From Acanthosepion esculentum (lineage: Eukaryota > Mollusca > Cephalopoda > Sepiida > Sepiidae): 64,000 bases of DNA. The notes beneath the pieces are model-generated. The model did no database searches. It was not told where the DNA came from and worked only from the letters and a program-made list of their open reading frames with translations. The position numbers and the translations under genes are program-made. The DNA lies in NCBI GenBank assembly GCA_964036315.1, contig OZ038488.1, positions 63,719,754 through 63,783,753 of the forward strand, given 5' to 3'. This document shows positions 1-10,891 of this stretch, piece by piece. Position 1 is the stretch's first letter, and each line of letters starts with the position of its first letter.

Positions 1-50
1 ACCCACACTTCCTTCCCCAGAGAGCTCAACCGAAATTAATTTTTCAGTAG

Positions 51-82
<32 letters not shown>

Positions 83-135
83 TAAGAAACACCTCTACAG
101 CCTTGGATTATATACCAATGGATTTGTTACCTTTG

Positions 136-207
<72 letters not shown>
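51..207. repeat. (TA)n microsatellites
   Basis: Two runs of alternating TA (about 51-84 and 137-207) are separated by about 50 bp of ordinary sequence. The reading frames crossing them are poly-Tyr/Ile artefacts in both directions and are not genes. Confidence 0.95.
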
Positions 208-212
<5 letters not shown>

Positions 213-238
213 TACATGTGTGTGCGCCGCTCTTGGTA

Positions 239-680
239 AAGTGATAAACTACTACATCCGGCGGCAAGGTCTTTCAACGGGGGATTTTGACGAGCGTGGA
301 ACCACCTCTTAATTGCTGTTGTTCCCAACTCCACCCTGACCCGAAATGTTAGCACCTGTCAGGCTCTAAGCTATGGGCAAGCGGTGAACACTCAAACAAA
401 AATCAACGGTACATTTTTATAATAAAATGACCAACAATACACTCTTTATAGCAAAATGACAATGCATCACTAAAAAATATACTTTTTTATAGTAAAATTA
501 CCAACAATACATTTTATGACCTGCAAAATATATATAAAAAAAATCATACATTTATTCTGAAATCATACTTTTATTCATTATGTACAAAATATCTGTAGTT
601 GAAAGCATAAAATTACGTATTTAGATTTCGGCATTAAATAACCCATAGAGGTTGATATGACGCAAAAAAAAAATAAAACA
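239..680 (+). mobile_element. Retroposon family C, near full length
   Basis: Non-coding dispersed element. Its 5' part (about 239-375) contains the conserved blocks GGAACCACCTCTTAATTG and CACCCTGACCC. It is followed by an A/T-rich middle with repeats of the type ACATTTTTATAATAAAAT. It ends in a conserved 3' tail (about 625-665) with the order GGCATTAAATAACCC then GAGGTTGATATG, followed by A-rich sequence. The same order is seen at 22212-22600, 55395-55745 and, inverted, at 31538-31957 and 46638-47335. I see no convincing polymerase III promoter, so SINE status is inferred from length, tail and target-site duplications of other copies. Confidence 0.75.
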
Positions 681-1369
681 ACCAAACAACCAACATAAAA
701 GAATTCTTTCATGACATTAATCCATATAATATCTCTGTATTCTAAAATATAACTTCAACAAACTACAACATAAAACATACATACCACAGCCTCTAGTAAT
801 TATGTCCACACAAACATGTATATGCACAAAAGCTAAGTATCGTCTATCATGTATTCAACTGTGAAAGCAGAATAACATATTATATATTTGTTGGATATCG
901 ATTGAGGAAAGACTTTTTGGCATTACTTCCGCTGCATCAGTGTGCAAGCGTCAATCTGAACTGGTGATAGAATAGACGGGAAACGCATCCGGTGGGTAAA
1001 ATAAACTGGGCACACAGGTGTTCTGAACGGAAAAAAATTCGTGCTTGCATGAGTGCATGCCGGAAGAGGCTCGGCCACACGGAGTTGCGTAGGCGACATA
1101 CCGGAAGAAGGCATAGCCATGTGAAGTTGTGTAGGTGTCAAAATGTTATTCAACCGGTCCGATTCTTGGTTAGAGGTTCACCGAAGATTTGTCTCCGTTA
1201 ATTCCTGTGTGCGCAGTCCTAAACTCTGTGATTCTATCTCACTCTACTCATTCGCCGTAACATAAACAATAAAGATATTTATATATTTTTATATCTAAGT
1301 GTTCGTCGCCTTATTTGAGCCCAGCAGCAATATAATAAGTATTTATTTCTTCAAAGTTCCCCAGGAAAT
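681..1369. other. No gene; short 41-bp duplication
   Basis: AT-rich sequence with no recognisable gene. The only structure seen is a degenerate tandem duplication at about 1060-1142. Two units of about 41 bp begin CCGGAAGA and continue with GGC and a GTTGYGTAGG block. Confidence 0.6.
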
Positions 1370-1420
1370 TAAATTTCGGCATTAAATGACCCATAACGTG
1401 TTGATATGTCTTTCATCAAA
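1370..1420 (+). mobile_element. Family C 3' tail fragment
   Basis: This is a stand-alone copy of the family C 3' tail: TTTCGGCATTAAATGACCC, then GTTGATATG, then an A-rich end. No 5' part is attached. Confidence 0.6.
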
Positions 1421-1439
1421 CAAATCATTCAATCAATCG

Positions 1440-2230
1440 AAGAAGGATTGTCTTCGCCAAGACCCACACGCTTCACTCGCTAAAACAATTCTTAACCATT
1501 GATCTAAGAAAGCGGTGTATACAGCTGACTGTTTAGATATTTCTGAACTTGTTTGGCACCATGCATGATATCCATATCTAGAACTGATGAATCTGTTTTT
1601 AAGAACATGGCACGAGTTTTCAAGTTAATGTTTTGGTTTTGTGGCAATTTACGTTGATTGTCGAAAATAAATCTAGTGTAGGTTATTCTTTGTTCAATTT
1701 CTGTATCTCCTTTGCCATATTTGTTATAGTTATTTTCCAAGCGTAGCTTAGATATGGCACAAGGTCGAAAGTATGGAGCACCCAGTAAGGATCGAACTCA
1801 CTACAGAGCCGTAATTGTTCTAGCGAGACAAGCTTGCTAACCATTACAGCACCTCGAGGTGCCCAAATATGATTTTCCAAGCGTAGCGTAGATGTGGCAC
1901 AAGTCCGAAAGTATGGGGCACCCAGTGAGGATCGAACTCACTACAGAGCCGTAATTGTTCTAGCGAGACAAGCTTGCTAACCATTACAGCACCTCGAGGT
2001 GCCCAAATATGATTTTCCAAGCGTAGCCTAGATGTGGCACAAGTCCGAAAGTATGGGGCACCCAGTGAGGATTGAACTCACTACTCAGTCGTAATTGTTC
2101 TATCGAGACAAGCTTGCTAACCATTACACCGCCTCGGGGTGCCCTTGCTAGATTTGTTATAACTGATCTATATGCCTACATCACCTATACTAAATTTGAG
2201 CCTTGTCAAAACGTTGCTAAGGGCTACAAA
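1440..2230 (-). mobile_element. LINE G C-terminal relic, interrupted by SINE A trimer
   Basis: On the minus strand, 1504-1740 encodes a fragment containing EIEQRI, NINLKTRAMFLK and KQVQKYLNSQL. This resembles the region after the reverse transcriptase in some non-LTR retrotransposons, where RI..A, INLKTR and FLKS recur. Related fragments lie at 60590-60960 (plus) and 63540-63890 (minus), which sets the family. The element stops at about 1729 and resumes at about 2152, with SINE A units between. The expected YGC.TW motif is degenerate and the reading frame is not maintained, so it is dead. The LINE clade cannot be set without a search. Confidence 0.6.
1730..2151 (-). mobile_element. SINE A, tandem trimer
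   Basis: Three head-to-tail copies of a 136-bp tRNA-derived SINE. Read on the minus strand, each unit has a tRNA-like head: A-box-like GTAATGGTTAGCAAGC, B-box-like GAGTTCGATCCTC, and a pairable acceptor stem GGGCACC/GGTGCCC. A short tail follows, ending GTGCCACATCTA and TTGGAAAATCA. The array is bounded by ATTTGTTATA at 1719-1728 and again at 2152-2161, as expected for a target-site duplication. I recall tRNA-derived octopus SINEs (OR and OK families) from the literature but cannot assign this one to a named family. Confidence 0.85.
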
Positions 2231-2312
2231 CGATAGGAAGACGTATAGACTCATGATCGCCCACATCCTGAAGCGACACGTGACATATATGGAGAAAAAG
2301 AAGAAAATTTAG
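2230..2312 (+). mobile_element. LINE R 3' end fragment
   Basis: Contains ATGATCGCCCACATCCTGAA followed by a GACACGTGACATA block and AAGAAGAA. This is the 3' end seen in the longer LINE R copies at 29877-29925 and 48608-48665. Confidence 0.55.
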
Positions 2313-3070
2313 TCCACATCTTGGAATGCCTCTTTTCATGACAACCATGCATTTTGTCTTCCTACTGTTAATAGTCCCTTCTTCTCGCTTTCCTTTGCTG
2401 CGTCATCTAAGAGTTATTTTAGTTTCTCACCTTCACCATTATCTCCTTTATAAACTATTGTTATTTATTTGTCATCTTCATATTGAATGATAATAATTTT
2501 TACATAAGATTATTCTTTCCTTCGTATTCTTTCTAAAACCATAATGTCTTTCATAATTGAACAAATTTGTTTATTAAATTTACTTGGATTTTTGGTCACG
2601 GTTGTCATTCTCGCAAAATCAATGGGAATTATCGATTTTCACGCACTTAAGCGAGATTGACCTCCGAGACCACAAATCCATTTAAGTCACATATAACTGC
2701 GAATTCACTTTTCATAAACTTTCAGCATTTGGAAAGAAGAAGAATTAAACTCCATTAAAATGTATAACTTCATATATAGAAACAGCGATATCTATGACTG
2801 AAGTACTGCGGCTGCGTAAAAATTATCGACAATCTTCGCCCACCCCACCTCCAAAAGCGTTATTTTTTATGGATACACTTATTTAAGTAAACAGTATTAA
2901 TTACATTTACCAGTCTGAATAACATATAAACAGAAAATATATTAAATATTTGTCGTTTCCTATGATATATTGTCAATGTTTACATTAGGTTACGAATACA
3001 GAGCAGATATGATAGATCGAGAAAGATCGGTGAATGTGTGTGTTTAAAAGTATTAATTAAAGCTTTACTT
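2313..3070. other. No gene seen; possible SINE E scrap
   Basis: AT-rich sequence without recognisable coding content. A short piece at about 2885-2920 (AGTAAACAGTATTAATTACA then TTTACCAG) resembles the SINE E tail on the minus strand. Confidence 0.5.
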
Positions 3071-3076
3071 AACCAA

Positions 3077-3327
<251 letters not shown>

Positions 3328-3334
3328 TGGACTC

Positions 3335-3441
3335 TCTCGTCGTATTCGACGTAGGAAGGATTCATAACTTTCCCAAGGGTATTAGCAAGTAAGTGAATAT
3401 AATGGATTCAACTGGAATTCGAACTCCAAGCCACTAACCAC

Positions 3442-3442
<1 letters not shown>
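3335..3442 (-). mobile_element. SINE B fragment
   Basis: On the minus strand it carries GAGTTCGAATTCCAG-type B-box sequence, then CACTTACTTGCTAATACCC and TTGGGAAAGTTATGAATCC. This is the tRNA-derived SINE B body without its 5' end. It abuts a (TA)n array at 3445-3520. Confidence 0.7.

Positions 3443-3444
<2 letters not shown>

Positions 3445-3520
<76 letters not shown>
3445..3520. repeat. (TA)n microsatellite
   Basis: About 76 bp of uninterrupted TA repeat. Confidence 0.97.
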
Positions 3521-3526
<6 letters not shown>

Positions 3527-3629
3527 TCTGTCGTTGCCTTCAACGCATGAAGTACAGTCACAATACTCACATAGTGTATTATAGTGGCGAAGGCTTACTG
3601 AGAGGTATATAGAGAACTGGTATACATAG

Positions 3630-3845
3630 TCCCACAATGACCCCAAACGACCTTCCTCGGGTTTTGAATTCAAAATGGTCCTATTCTAGAGTCTATATAT
3701 TTATAAGAGCCAGATCAGCCAAAAAATGGAGTAGTATTGCCATATTTAGACAGGAGGTGTCCGACCCTCACTTTCCAGTCTCAATAAGAGCCCGAAATGA
3801 TCACAGAGTCCTTGTTGGAGAAGAATTATTTTTCATACTCGAACA

Positions 3846-3910
<65 letters not shown>

Positions 3911-4290
3911 GGATATGGCGAGTCTCTCACTGCTCTATCGCTACTACCATGGAAAGTGCTCGGACGAACTTCATTTCCTGGTTCCACCCGGTCTAACCTT
4001 CGTGGCTATGACCCACTATGTCACTTACATATTAACAAACTACCCTTATTCGTTTCGTATTCCATCGGCGCGAAGTAAGTTCCACTCAAACAGCTTCTTA
4101 CCGCGAACCACTGCCCTATGGAACAGACTCCCAAGAGGATGTTTCCCCGATCACTACAATCTTAACCTGTTCAAATCTAGAGTCAACCATTATTTTCCCT
4201 TTCTATCCATATAAACTACCACTTAACGCAACCTTGTACCTCGAGTGACCCACGGTATTTGTACCGGGTGAATCTTACTGTAAAAAACAA
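3630..4290 (+). mobile_element. LINE F (CR1/L2-like) 3' end
   Basis: The last part of a non-LTR retrotransposon ORF2 and its 3' end. The frame 3915-4214 reads SLLYRYYHGKCSDELHFLVP, then RIPSARSKFHSNSFLPRTT, ALWNRLPRG and LNLFKSRVN. This is typical of the tail downstream of the reverse transcriptase in CR1/L2-type LINEs. An upstream piece at 3637-3835 reads ARSAKKWSS and VLVGEELF in another frame. A (CT)n run at 3847-3907 interrupts the coding sequence. The element ends with CCTCGAGTGACCCACGG and TTACTGTAAAAAAC. The clade is inferred. Confidence 0.75.
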
Positions 4291-4449
4291 ACAAAATCAG
4301 TCTTTCGTATGTATTTACAGATAGCTAGTTAAACAAGTATGACTATCGCTGAAATGTTGTTGTTTTTTTCCATCTACCCGAGTTTCAGAATTCAGAGTTT
4401 TCTTCTTCTAGACTGATTACTAACCAAGACTGAAAAGATCAGTCTGCTC

Positions 4450-4552
4450 TACTAGTTTTGATCGTGGGGAGAATAGATAGGTTTATTCCTTTTCCAAGAG
4501 TATTTGCGCCAAAGTGAATGTAACGAACAACTGGAATTCAAACTCTGCTCGC
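4450..4552 (-). mobile_element. SINE B fragment
   Basis: Contains CCTTTTCCAAGAGTATTTGC then CAACTGGAATTCAAACTC, the SINE B body on the minus strand. It is truncated by the minisatellite that follows. Confidence 0.55.
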
Positions 4553-5398
4553 ACCTGGCAGATCTATCGCTTTTCTTACCCTCCCACCTGGTGGATCTAT
4601 CTCTTTGCCTATAATCACACCTGGTGGATTTAGCCTTTCGCGTCGCTTCACACCTGGCGGATCTGTCTCTTTGCCTAGCCTCACACAGGGCGGACCTATC
4701 TCTTTGCCTAGCCTCACACCTGCCGGATCTATCTCTTTGCGTAGCCTCACGCCTGCTGGATCTATCTCTTTGCGTAGCCTCACACCTGCCGGACTATCTC
4801 TTTGCATAGCCACATACCTGCCGGATCTATCTCTTTGCGTAGCCTCACACCTGCCGGATCTATCTCTTTGCGTAGCCTCACGCCTGCTGGATCTATCTCT
4901 TTTCCTAGCCCCACAACTGCCGGAATATCTCTTCGCCTATCCCCATACCTGCCGGATCTATCTCTTTGCGTAGCCTCACACCTGCCGGATCTATCTCTTT
5001 GCGTAGCCTCACACCTGCTGGATCTATCTCTTTGCGTAGCCTCACGCCTGCTGGATCTATCTCTTTGCCTAGCCTCACGCCTGCCGGATCTATCTCTTTG
5101 CCGAATCTCACACCTGCCGGATCTATCTGTTTGGCCAGCTCACTATCGTCTCATTTCATTGCCTCCCACTTGGTTGATCTATCTCTTTTCTTTGGTGGAT
5201 CTATCTTTTTTCCTGGCGGATCTATCTCTTTTCCTTCCCTCACACCTGGTGGATCTGTCTCTTTGCCGAGCCTCACACCTGGTAGATCTAGCCCTTCGCT
5301 TCGTTTCAAACCTGGTGGATCTATCTTTTCACCTAACCTGACGCCTGTTGGATATATCTCTTTGCATAGCATCACAACTGATGGCTCGATCTCTGCCT
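4553..5398. repeat. 33-bp minisatellite, about 25 units
   Basis: Tandem units of 33 bp with cores CACCTGCCGGATCTATCTC and TTTGCGTAGCCT. Because 33 is a multiple of three, long frames stay open on both strands. The plus strand gives an 11-residue repeat (LTPAGSISLRS) and the minus strand GVRLRKEIDPA. Units near 5160-5260 are shorter and divergent. Open frames on both strands, no signal peptide and no flanking gene features argue for a minisatellite rather than a protein gene. Confidence 0.92.
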
Positions 5399-6457
5399 CT
5401 CTTTGAGAGCTTATACGAGATGCTCTGAGCTGTTCAAAATATATAGTCTCCTTCTGTGTGTCGTCTGTAAGTGTTAATTTACCGTTTGCTTTTTCCAACC
5501 ACGGCAGCCTATCATGTGTAGCCTAACATCACGAAAAGACTCACTGAACGCCCTAACAATAAAAGACATTACAAAAACAAAATCATTGTGAACTTTGCTT
5601 ACGGTGCAATAAACAATAGGATCAATGTTTTTCTTCTTTTTAAAGTGCACTTCTGTGCCATTTCAGTTGAACAGATCTCTTTGTTTTTGGTTTTAAATAA
5701 CGTGTTTTATTTAATATCATTCTGAATAAAATATCATTGTAAGTACGCACAGAGGGGGTTCTTCTGTACAAGTTTTTAAAGAATGTGAATGTATTTTTGT
5801 AGACATTTTTTTAATATATTTCCTGTGCTAAGATACAGTAGTACTTCCGATAGTGTAAATATGATTAAACAAATGGTGACTGTGTGTGAGCGTGAATGTC
5901 TTACAACCGAGAGGACGCACGTGTTTCTTCATTCGTACATCAGAGAGTTTTCTGTCACCGTTGTTGCGTTACTGAAAAACGGAATTAAACAACATGGCGT
6001 CAGTCGGTTTAGAAAAATAGACAGAACGGAATTGAATTGAGCGATACAATAACGAATTATGCAATGTTAAACCTTTACAACAAGCCACTGTCTGTAAATG
6101 TTTACTTGTCTTAATAGCCAATCCTATCTTTTTTTTTCTTTCTCGTTATCTTACTCTCATTCATTAAATTACTGCGGAGAACTTTCAAAAGCGATTTTTC
6201 ACTCAGCTATCAGTCTCCGTATCTATTTATCTGTCGGAATCTTCTTAAACTTGTGTTCGTATCGATTTAGACACGACATGAAACTTCCGCTCTCTCACAC
6301 GTTCGAGATATCTTTAATATTTTCTCTTGCGTCATATCCTCTCAACCCTTATTGATTTTGAAAACGTTACTATTACAAAGCGCTCGCTTTTCTTTATTCT
6401 GTGTGAACTGACGTTTGCACTCTATTTCTCTTGTCATTCTCTCTTTCTAACTACGCA
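5399..6457. other. No gene or repeat recognised
   Basis: AT-rich, low-complexity sequence. The open frames at 5789-6040 and 6098-6355 show no recognisable domain, contain Ser/Phe/Leu-rich stretches and have no homologue I know, so they are not called. Confidence 0.5.
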
Positions 6458-6800
6458 TAAATATATATATATATATATCTACATAAATAATGGCCGGCTA
6501 CTCCTAACACACCCATCGGCTAGGGCAGCTAGTCAGGTTCTATTGTATACGTCTGCTCAGGCACATTTGTGTATGTTCAACACCCACAGAGCTCATCTTT
6601 GGTTTATATTGCAACAACTCAGAGCAGATCTTAGCTACAGTTTTTATATGGGAGAGAGCGCATAATCTACCATGATCATCAGTTTTAAACAAGGCTTTGA
6701 AAGCATCGGTCACGATGACTTGTGACTTCGTGCGATCACAAACATTGACGGCTTCCAAAAAGTTTCATCTATCTAATTTCACTCACAACGCTTGGATCAC
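6458..6800. other. Short (TA)n and unassigned sequence
   Basis: A short TA run at 6459-6478 is followed by about 320 bp that I could not assign. Frames of 72 and 112 codons cross it without known motifs. Confidence 0.4.
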
Positions 6801-7078
6801 GACAAATCGACTTTCTGTAATGGTTACCATGCTTATCTCGCTAGACCAATTAAGACCGAGTATTGAGTTCGACCTCACTGGGTGCCCATTACATTCGGCC
6901 TTGTGCCACATCTAATCTACGCTTTAAAGCTATCATATTTAGGTACTTCTACGTCGTGTAATGGTTAGCAAGTTTGTTTCGCTCGATCAATTACGACTGA
7001 ATATTAAGTTCGTTCCTTACTCAGTGCCCTATACTTTCGGCCTTGTGCCACATCTAAGCTACTCTTTTAAACCACTTC
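6800..7078 (+). mobile_element. SINE A, tandem dimer
   Basis: Two direct copies (about 6800-6938 and 6939-7078). Each has a GTAATGGTTA-type A box, a degenerate B box (GAGTTCGACCTCACTGGGTG in the first), and the tail GGCCTTGTGCCACATCTA. The junction (ATCATATTTAGGTACTTC) resembles the unit junction in the trimer at 1730-2151. Confidence 0.8.
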
Positions 7079-7172
7079 AACGCTTGATCAAACAGAGATA
7101 GTTTCGGGTAATTTCCAATGGTTTCGCACGGTGTAATCGTCTTCCCAGGCGGGTAACATCAAGAAATTGGAA

Positions 7173-7177
<5 letters not shown>

Positions 7178-7234
<57 letters not shown>
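7178..7234. repeat. (TA)n microsatellite
   Basis: Pure TA repeat of about 57 bp. Confidence 0.95.
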
Positions 7235-7238
<4 letters not shown>

Positions 7239-7325
7239 TTTATATATATCAAGAACAATTTTAGGAGAAAAACTATAACAAAATGGAAAACGTTTTCGCC
7301 CTTTAGCACTTCATCGGACTAAAGT
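7235..7325 (-). repeat. (TA)n-linked repeat with hammerhead-like core
   Basis: Read on the minus strand: CCGATGAAGTGC, a short stem region, GGGCGAAAACG, then TTCCATTTTGTTATAG next to the TA array. The same TTTCCAYTTTGTCATTCAA block lies beside similar cores at 16640-16775 and 54580-54700. It may be the terminal region of a Penelope-like element. This is inference. Confidence 0.4.
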
Positions 7326-7507
7326 CATATTACGTTAATGCGACTACACATGCGTATGAAGGAGAGGGGACGCCGAGAATTTTAAGTTTACATATTTGTT
7401 TTGTATATATAATGAAATCAGCTAGAATATATACCCTAAACATATATTTTGAAATTACAGAAGTGACGATCTATACGTAAATAATCCCTTCAGTTGCATC
7501 ACTACTC

Positions 7508-7509
7508 TT

Positions 7510-7597
<88 letters not shown>
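7508..7597. repeat. (CTGT)n(CT)n(TA)n microsatellite
   Basis: Three adjacent simple repeats: CTGT (7510-7538), CT (7539-7563) and TA (7564-7597). Confidence 0.95.
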
Positions 7598-7599
<2 letters not shown>

Positions 7600-7760
7600 A
7601 ATATTTAAGTAAATGCTCTGTTTATAATAAACAGTATTAACACCATTTACCAGCTTGAACGTCCAAGAAATTTTCATAGAGAATATGCGTCCTCCGACAG
7701 GAATCGAACCTGTATCCTACACGGAACCTGACGTACTATAGCAGTTTAGTTGAAGTTGGG
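7598..7760 (-). mobile_element. SINE E, near complete
   Basis: Read on the minus strand it begins CTATAGTACGTCAGGTTCC, GTGTAGGATACAGGTTCGAT (B box GGTTCGATTCC), CGGAGGACGCATATTCTC. The body follows: TTGGACGTTCAAGCTGG, then AATACTGTTTATTATAAACA and GAGCATTTACTTAAATATTTG. A matching copy is at 41590-41775. Family B-box spacing and tail are clear; the parental tRNA is not identified. Confidence 0.75.
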
Positions 7761-9146
7761 TTGAAGGCCAAGGGGAGTTCATTAAGTATGTTTTGCTTAT
7801 TTTATCTATATTTTCTATCATTTTCCTTATTTTCAGTGAAATTTGAATATAAATTATGCCATGTCTATGTCCTTTCGATTTTGTAAATTGTCATCCAAGA
7901 GCTTCTCCTGATAATATTCTGACCTAATATATTCATTACGTTTCGTGTGTTATGACCGTTTTACATTTTTTTCAAATATCGCGTCTTTACACCTCATGTC
8001 GGGTATTTAACATATCGAGTCTTCACGACTCACTATTTTTTGTGCTTTTATTTTTCTGAAAACTATTTAGAATGCGTCTTTTTGATTTTGGTAAAATTTA
8101 AATAACAGTAGGCTGTTTGTTTTGGGGTTTTTTTTTTACATTTAATGCTTGGGGCATTTTTTGTCGTTTTTAACTGGTTATGCGAAATCGTGTTTTATGT
8201 ATGCAACATATGTACTTAAAAATACGAGATTAAATCTAGAAGCGTTCTAACGTTTCTTGATATTTCTTCCTAATTAAATTTCCATTTCAAATTTAATTTC
8301 CGAAATTTAAAATTCAGAAATATAATTATTAAATATTCATTATTATATTTTTTTAAAATATCCGGTTTTCGTCTTGTGCCAACACCTGCTGCCATCGTCC
8401 GGTGTTAGATGGAAATATCTTCCAATCTTTTTATCGAAGCCCCAAATATGTGGTATTTTTATGTATTTTTTTCAAACTTTTCAAATTTTAATGGACACAG
8501 GTTAGGCGTATTAAACAAATGGTAATGTTTACATTTTTATCATCAAATAATTTTTGTACTTTTTTACTCCTTGAGTTATATTTTTGAGCAGTCATTGAAT
8601 TAAACCTCAAGAAAATTGTTTCAATAACAACATACAAAACACAACCACAACATTGAAATAAACGAAACAAAAATTGATCTAGTGACTTGGTCACAATCTA
8701 TCTTGCAAGAACAATCAACAAGTTGCAGTAAAAACATCTAAACATTTTGGGGCATATAAGGTATGCTGAAATCAACAAGAGTACGAATCCGCACTAAAAC
8801 GACCTTACAATACTGTTGTAAACTAGAAAGGGTCACTGAATGAGGAATAACCAAAACGGAGGTTGAAAATGAAATGTTAATCTTTATAACATCAACAAAA
8901 TACAATACTCGCCAGCGGCGCGAAGTAGGTAAACCACTGCTAGTGGTGGACTACTTAGACAGCATATTACCCCCACTTACTATAGTGTCCAACGTATTTA
9001 TGAGGATTGGGACATATCCATTAGTGTTCATAGGTACGGTATATAACATGCTTTCTTGCAGTTGTTCTATATGGTTTCGATCGTATGCTCAAAAACGTTC
9101 AGCTTCAATTGAAATAATTCCAAAGCCATATAATGTGCATCGTTAC
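7761..9146. other. No gene or repeat recognised
   Basis: About 1.4 kb of AT-rich sequence. The frames at 8488-8694 and 8874-9155 show no known motif. No splice-bounded coding segment could be recognised. Confidence 0.5.
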
Positions 9147-9196
9147 AACAGCTGATTCTTCTTTTATGTCCCGTGTCCTTTCAGGACGCTGGCGAA
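9147..9196 (-). mobile_element. LINE R 3' end fragment
   Basis: Minus-strand ATGTTCGCCAGCGTCCTGAA, AGGACACGGGACATAAAAG and AAGAA match the 3' terminus of LINE R. Confidence 0.6.
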
Positions 9197-9349
9197 CATA
9201 AAACTAAATGAAACTAAAATTAGTGTCAAATAGTTCCAGTCTTTTCTAATGTTTTTAAGATGTTTTTTTTACTAAATGTCTACTAATACAAGCCTCAATG
9301 TCCACAGATCCTAGATAGTTACCGAATGACGTGTGTAAGAGGAAGTAAG

Positions 9350-9600
9350 AGATTATGAGGATGAAAATAATAGATATCGATTGAACCTTGATTTGAAGAA
9401 GCTAAGATTGTAGTGTTCACGGAAGATTGTTGGACAAAGTAGCATTTCTCGAGTAAATCTGAGTGAAACATCTGCCTTACAATTGGAATACGGAGGAAAT
9501 GTGGGTGATTCGATTCCGTGTATGAGTCCTGGCTGTAAAGGTCTGAACTGGTGGAACCAAAGAATGTCCATCAGAATACTTGCCATGGAATTTTTTTATT
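9350..9600 (-). mobile_element. LINE F 3' relic
   Basis: The minus frame 9353-9586 encodes SFRSRF-type C-terminal sequence (NLSFFKSRFNRYL) preceded by TFPPYSNCKADVSLRFTREM. This corresponds to the SARSKFHSSSF...NLFKSRVNRY end of LINE F. It is a short decayed end. Confidence 0.6.
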
Positions 9601-9699
9601 GAAAGTCACCCAATAAAAAAGCTCAAGAGCCACTCAGTGTAGAGCGTTACTGTGTGGTGTTGTATGTGTGTCAGAAAGGGCAAGAACTGAAGTGCATGT

Positions 9700-10485
9700 G
9701 ACTATACAGGAAAATAACGATTAACCCTAGACTTGAAGAGGTCATGATTGTAGTGATTGGGAAAACATCTTGCTGGAAGCAGTAGATCTTGGGAAGAAGC
9801 TATCCGAATGAAATTTACTGCTTACCGTTGGAATACGAAGGGAATGGTGATGTTTCACCCTTTTTATGTGGTATGGTGGGTACCAGTTTTAAATGTCAGA
9901 GGTGGTGGGTCCCAGTTTTAAAGGTCAGAGGTGGCGGGTCCCAAGGTGGGATTATTGAATGTAGCACGTCAGAACATATGCCATCGAAATAGCGACAGAG
10001 CAGCTAGAGGCTCGCAATGTTTCATCTGTGAGAATGGGGTTGTGATGTGGAAAATAATTGACACCCACAAGGCGGCGTAGATGCATTTGAACTCTATTAA
10101 GACAGGCAAATGAGGACTGGGCAGCTCCATCTCAGATATGGCAGCAATATTTTGGTCCGGTCTGGCTCTTGTAAATAGAGAGTATAGCAGCGGAAGTCAG
10201 ACAGCTACTGGAGCGGCACAACGAATCCAGAATCTTTATCAATAGATCGGATGGATAGAGAGTAGTATTAAGCTCGTAACACTGCAACTGTGATAATTAT
10301 GCTATATAGAGTAGAAAATGGGTCATCTCCTACAAAAACCCCTTTGAAGTCTATCAAGCCAAGAAAGTGAGGATTGAGTAACTCCAACCCACATGTGACA
10401 GCAGTACCCCATTTTTGGTCTAATCTGATTCTTGTAGAAATAAAGCATGGGAGAAGAAGTTATGAACGAGGGTAAATAGAAAACT
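9700..10485 (-). mobile_element. LINE F C-terminal relic
   Basis: Minus-strand translation in several frames gives KYCCHIWDGAAQSSFACL, NRVQMHLRRLVG, LLCRYFDGICSDVLHSIIPP and FPSYSNGKQ. This is the order of the CR1/L2-like segment from the post-RT Cys/His-Trp region to the C terminus. Segments 9890-9950 contain short GGTGGGTMCCAGTTTTAAA duplications. Many stops and frameshifts show it is dead. Confidence 0.65.
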
Positions 10486-10524
10486 ATCCGCACTTTCGCC
10501 ATAACACATATTAAGACAAGAGTG

Positions 10525-10660
10525 GGGCATTGCGAGGCGGTGTAATGGTTAACGAGCTTGTCTCGCTAGAACAATTATGACTGAGTAGTGAGTTCGATCC
10601 TCACTGGGTGCCCTATACTTTCGGCCTTGTGAAACATCTAAGCTACGTTTGGAAAATCAC
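10525..10660 (+). mobile_element. SINE A monomer with 14-bp target-site duplication
   Basis: A 136-bp copy with GTAATGGTTAACGAGCTTGT (A box), GAGTTCGATCCTCACTGGGT (B box) and the tail GTGAAACATCTAAGCTACG. TTAAGACAAGAGTG stands at 10511-10524 and again at 10661-10674, a perfect 14-bp direct repeat. This sets the full unit at 136 bp. Confidence 0.92.
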
Positions 10661-10770
10661 TTAAGACAAGAGTGCGAATATTTTTTGACTTTCCAATCGT
10701 ACTTCACTGAGCAGTAGAATGGGTCGGCAAGTTTTCCCAATATCTTTCAAAATTTCCATATATTATTCAC

Positions 10771-10798
10771 ACACACGTACACACACGTACACACACGT

Positions 10799-10888
<90 letters not shown>
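10771..10888. repeat. (CACACGTA)n(CA)n(TA)n microsatellite
   Basis: Three ACACACGT units, then CA, then a long TA run. Confidence 0.95.

Positions 10889-10891
<3 letters not shown>

Noticed and set aside
1730..2151. tRNA genes
   Set aside because: A and B boxes and an acceptor-like stem are visible, but the cloverleaf is imperfect and units are part of a dispersed 136-bp repeat with target-site duplications.
4605..5498. Repeat proteins from the 33-bp array
   Set aside because: Several frames on both strands are open at once, as expected when a period is a multiple of three. No gene signals.
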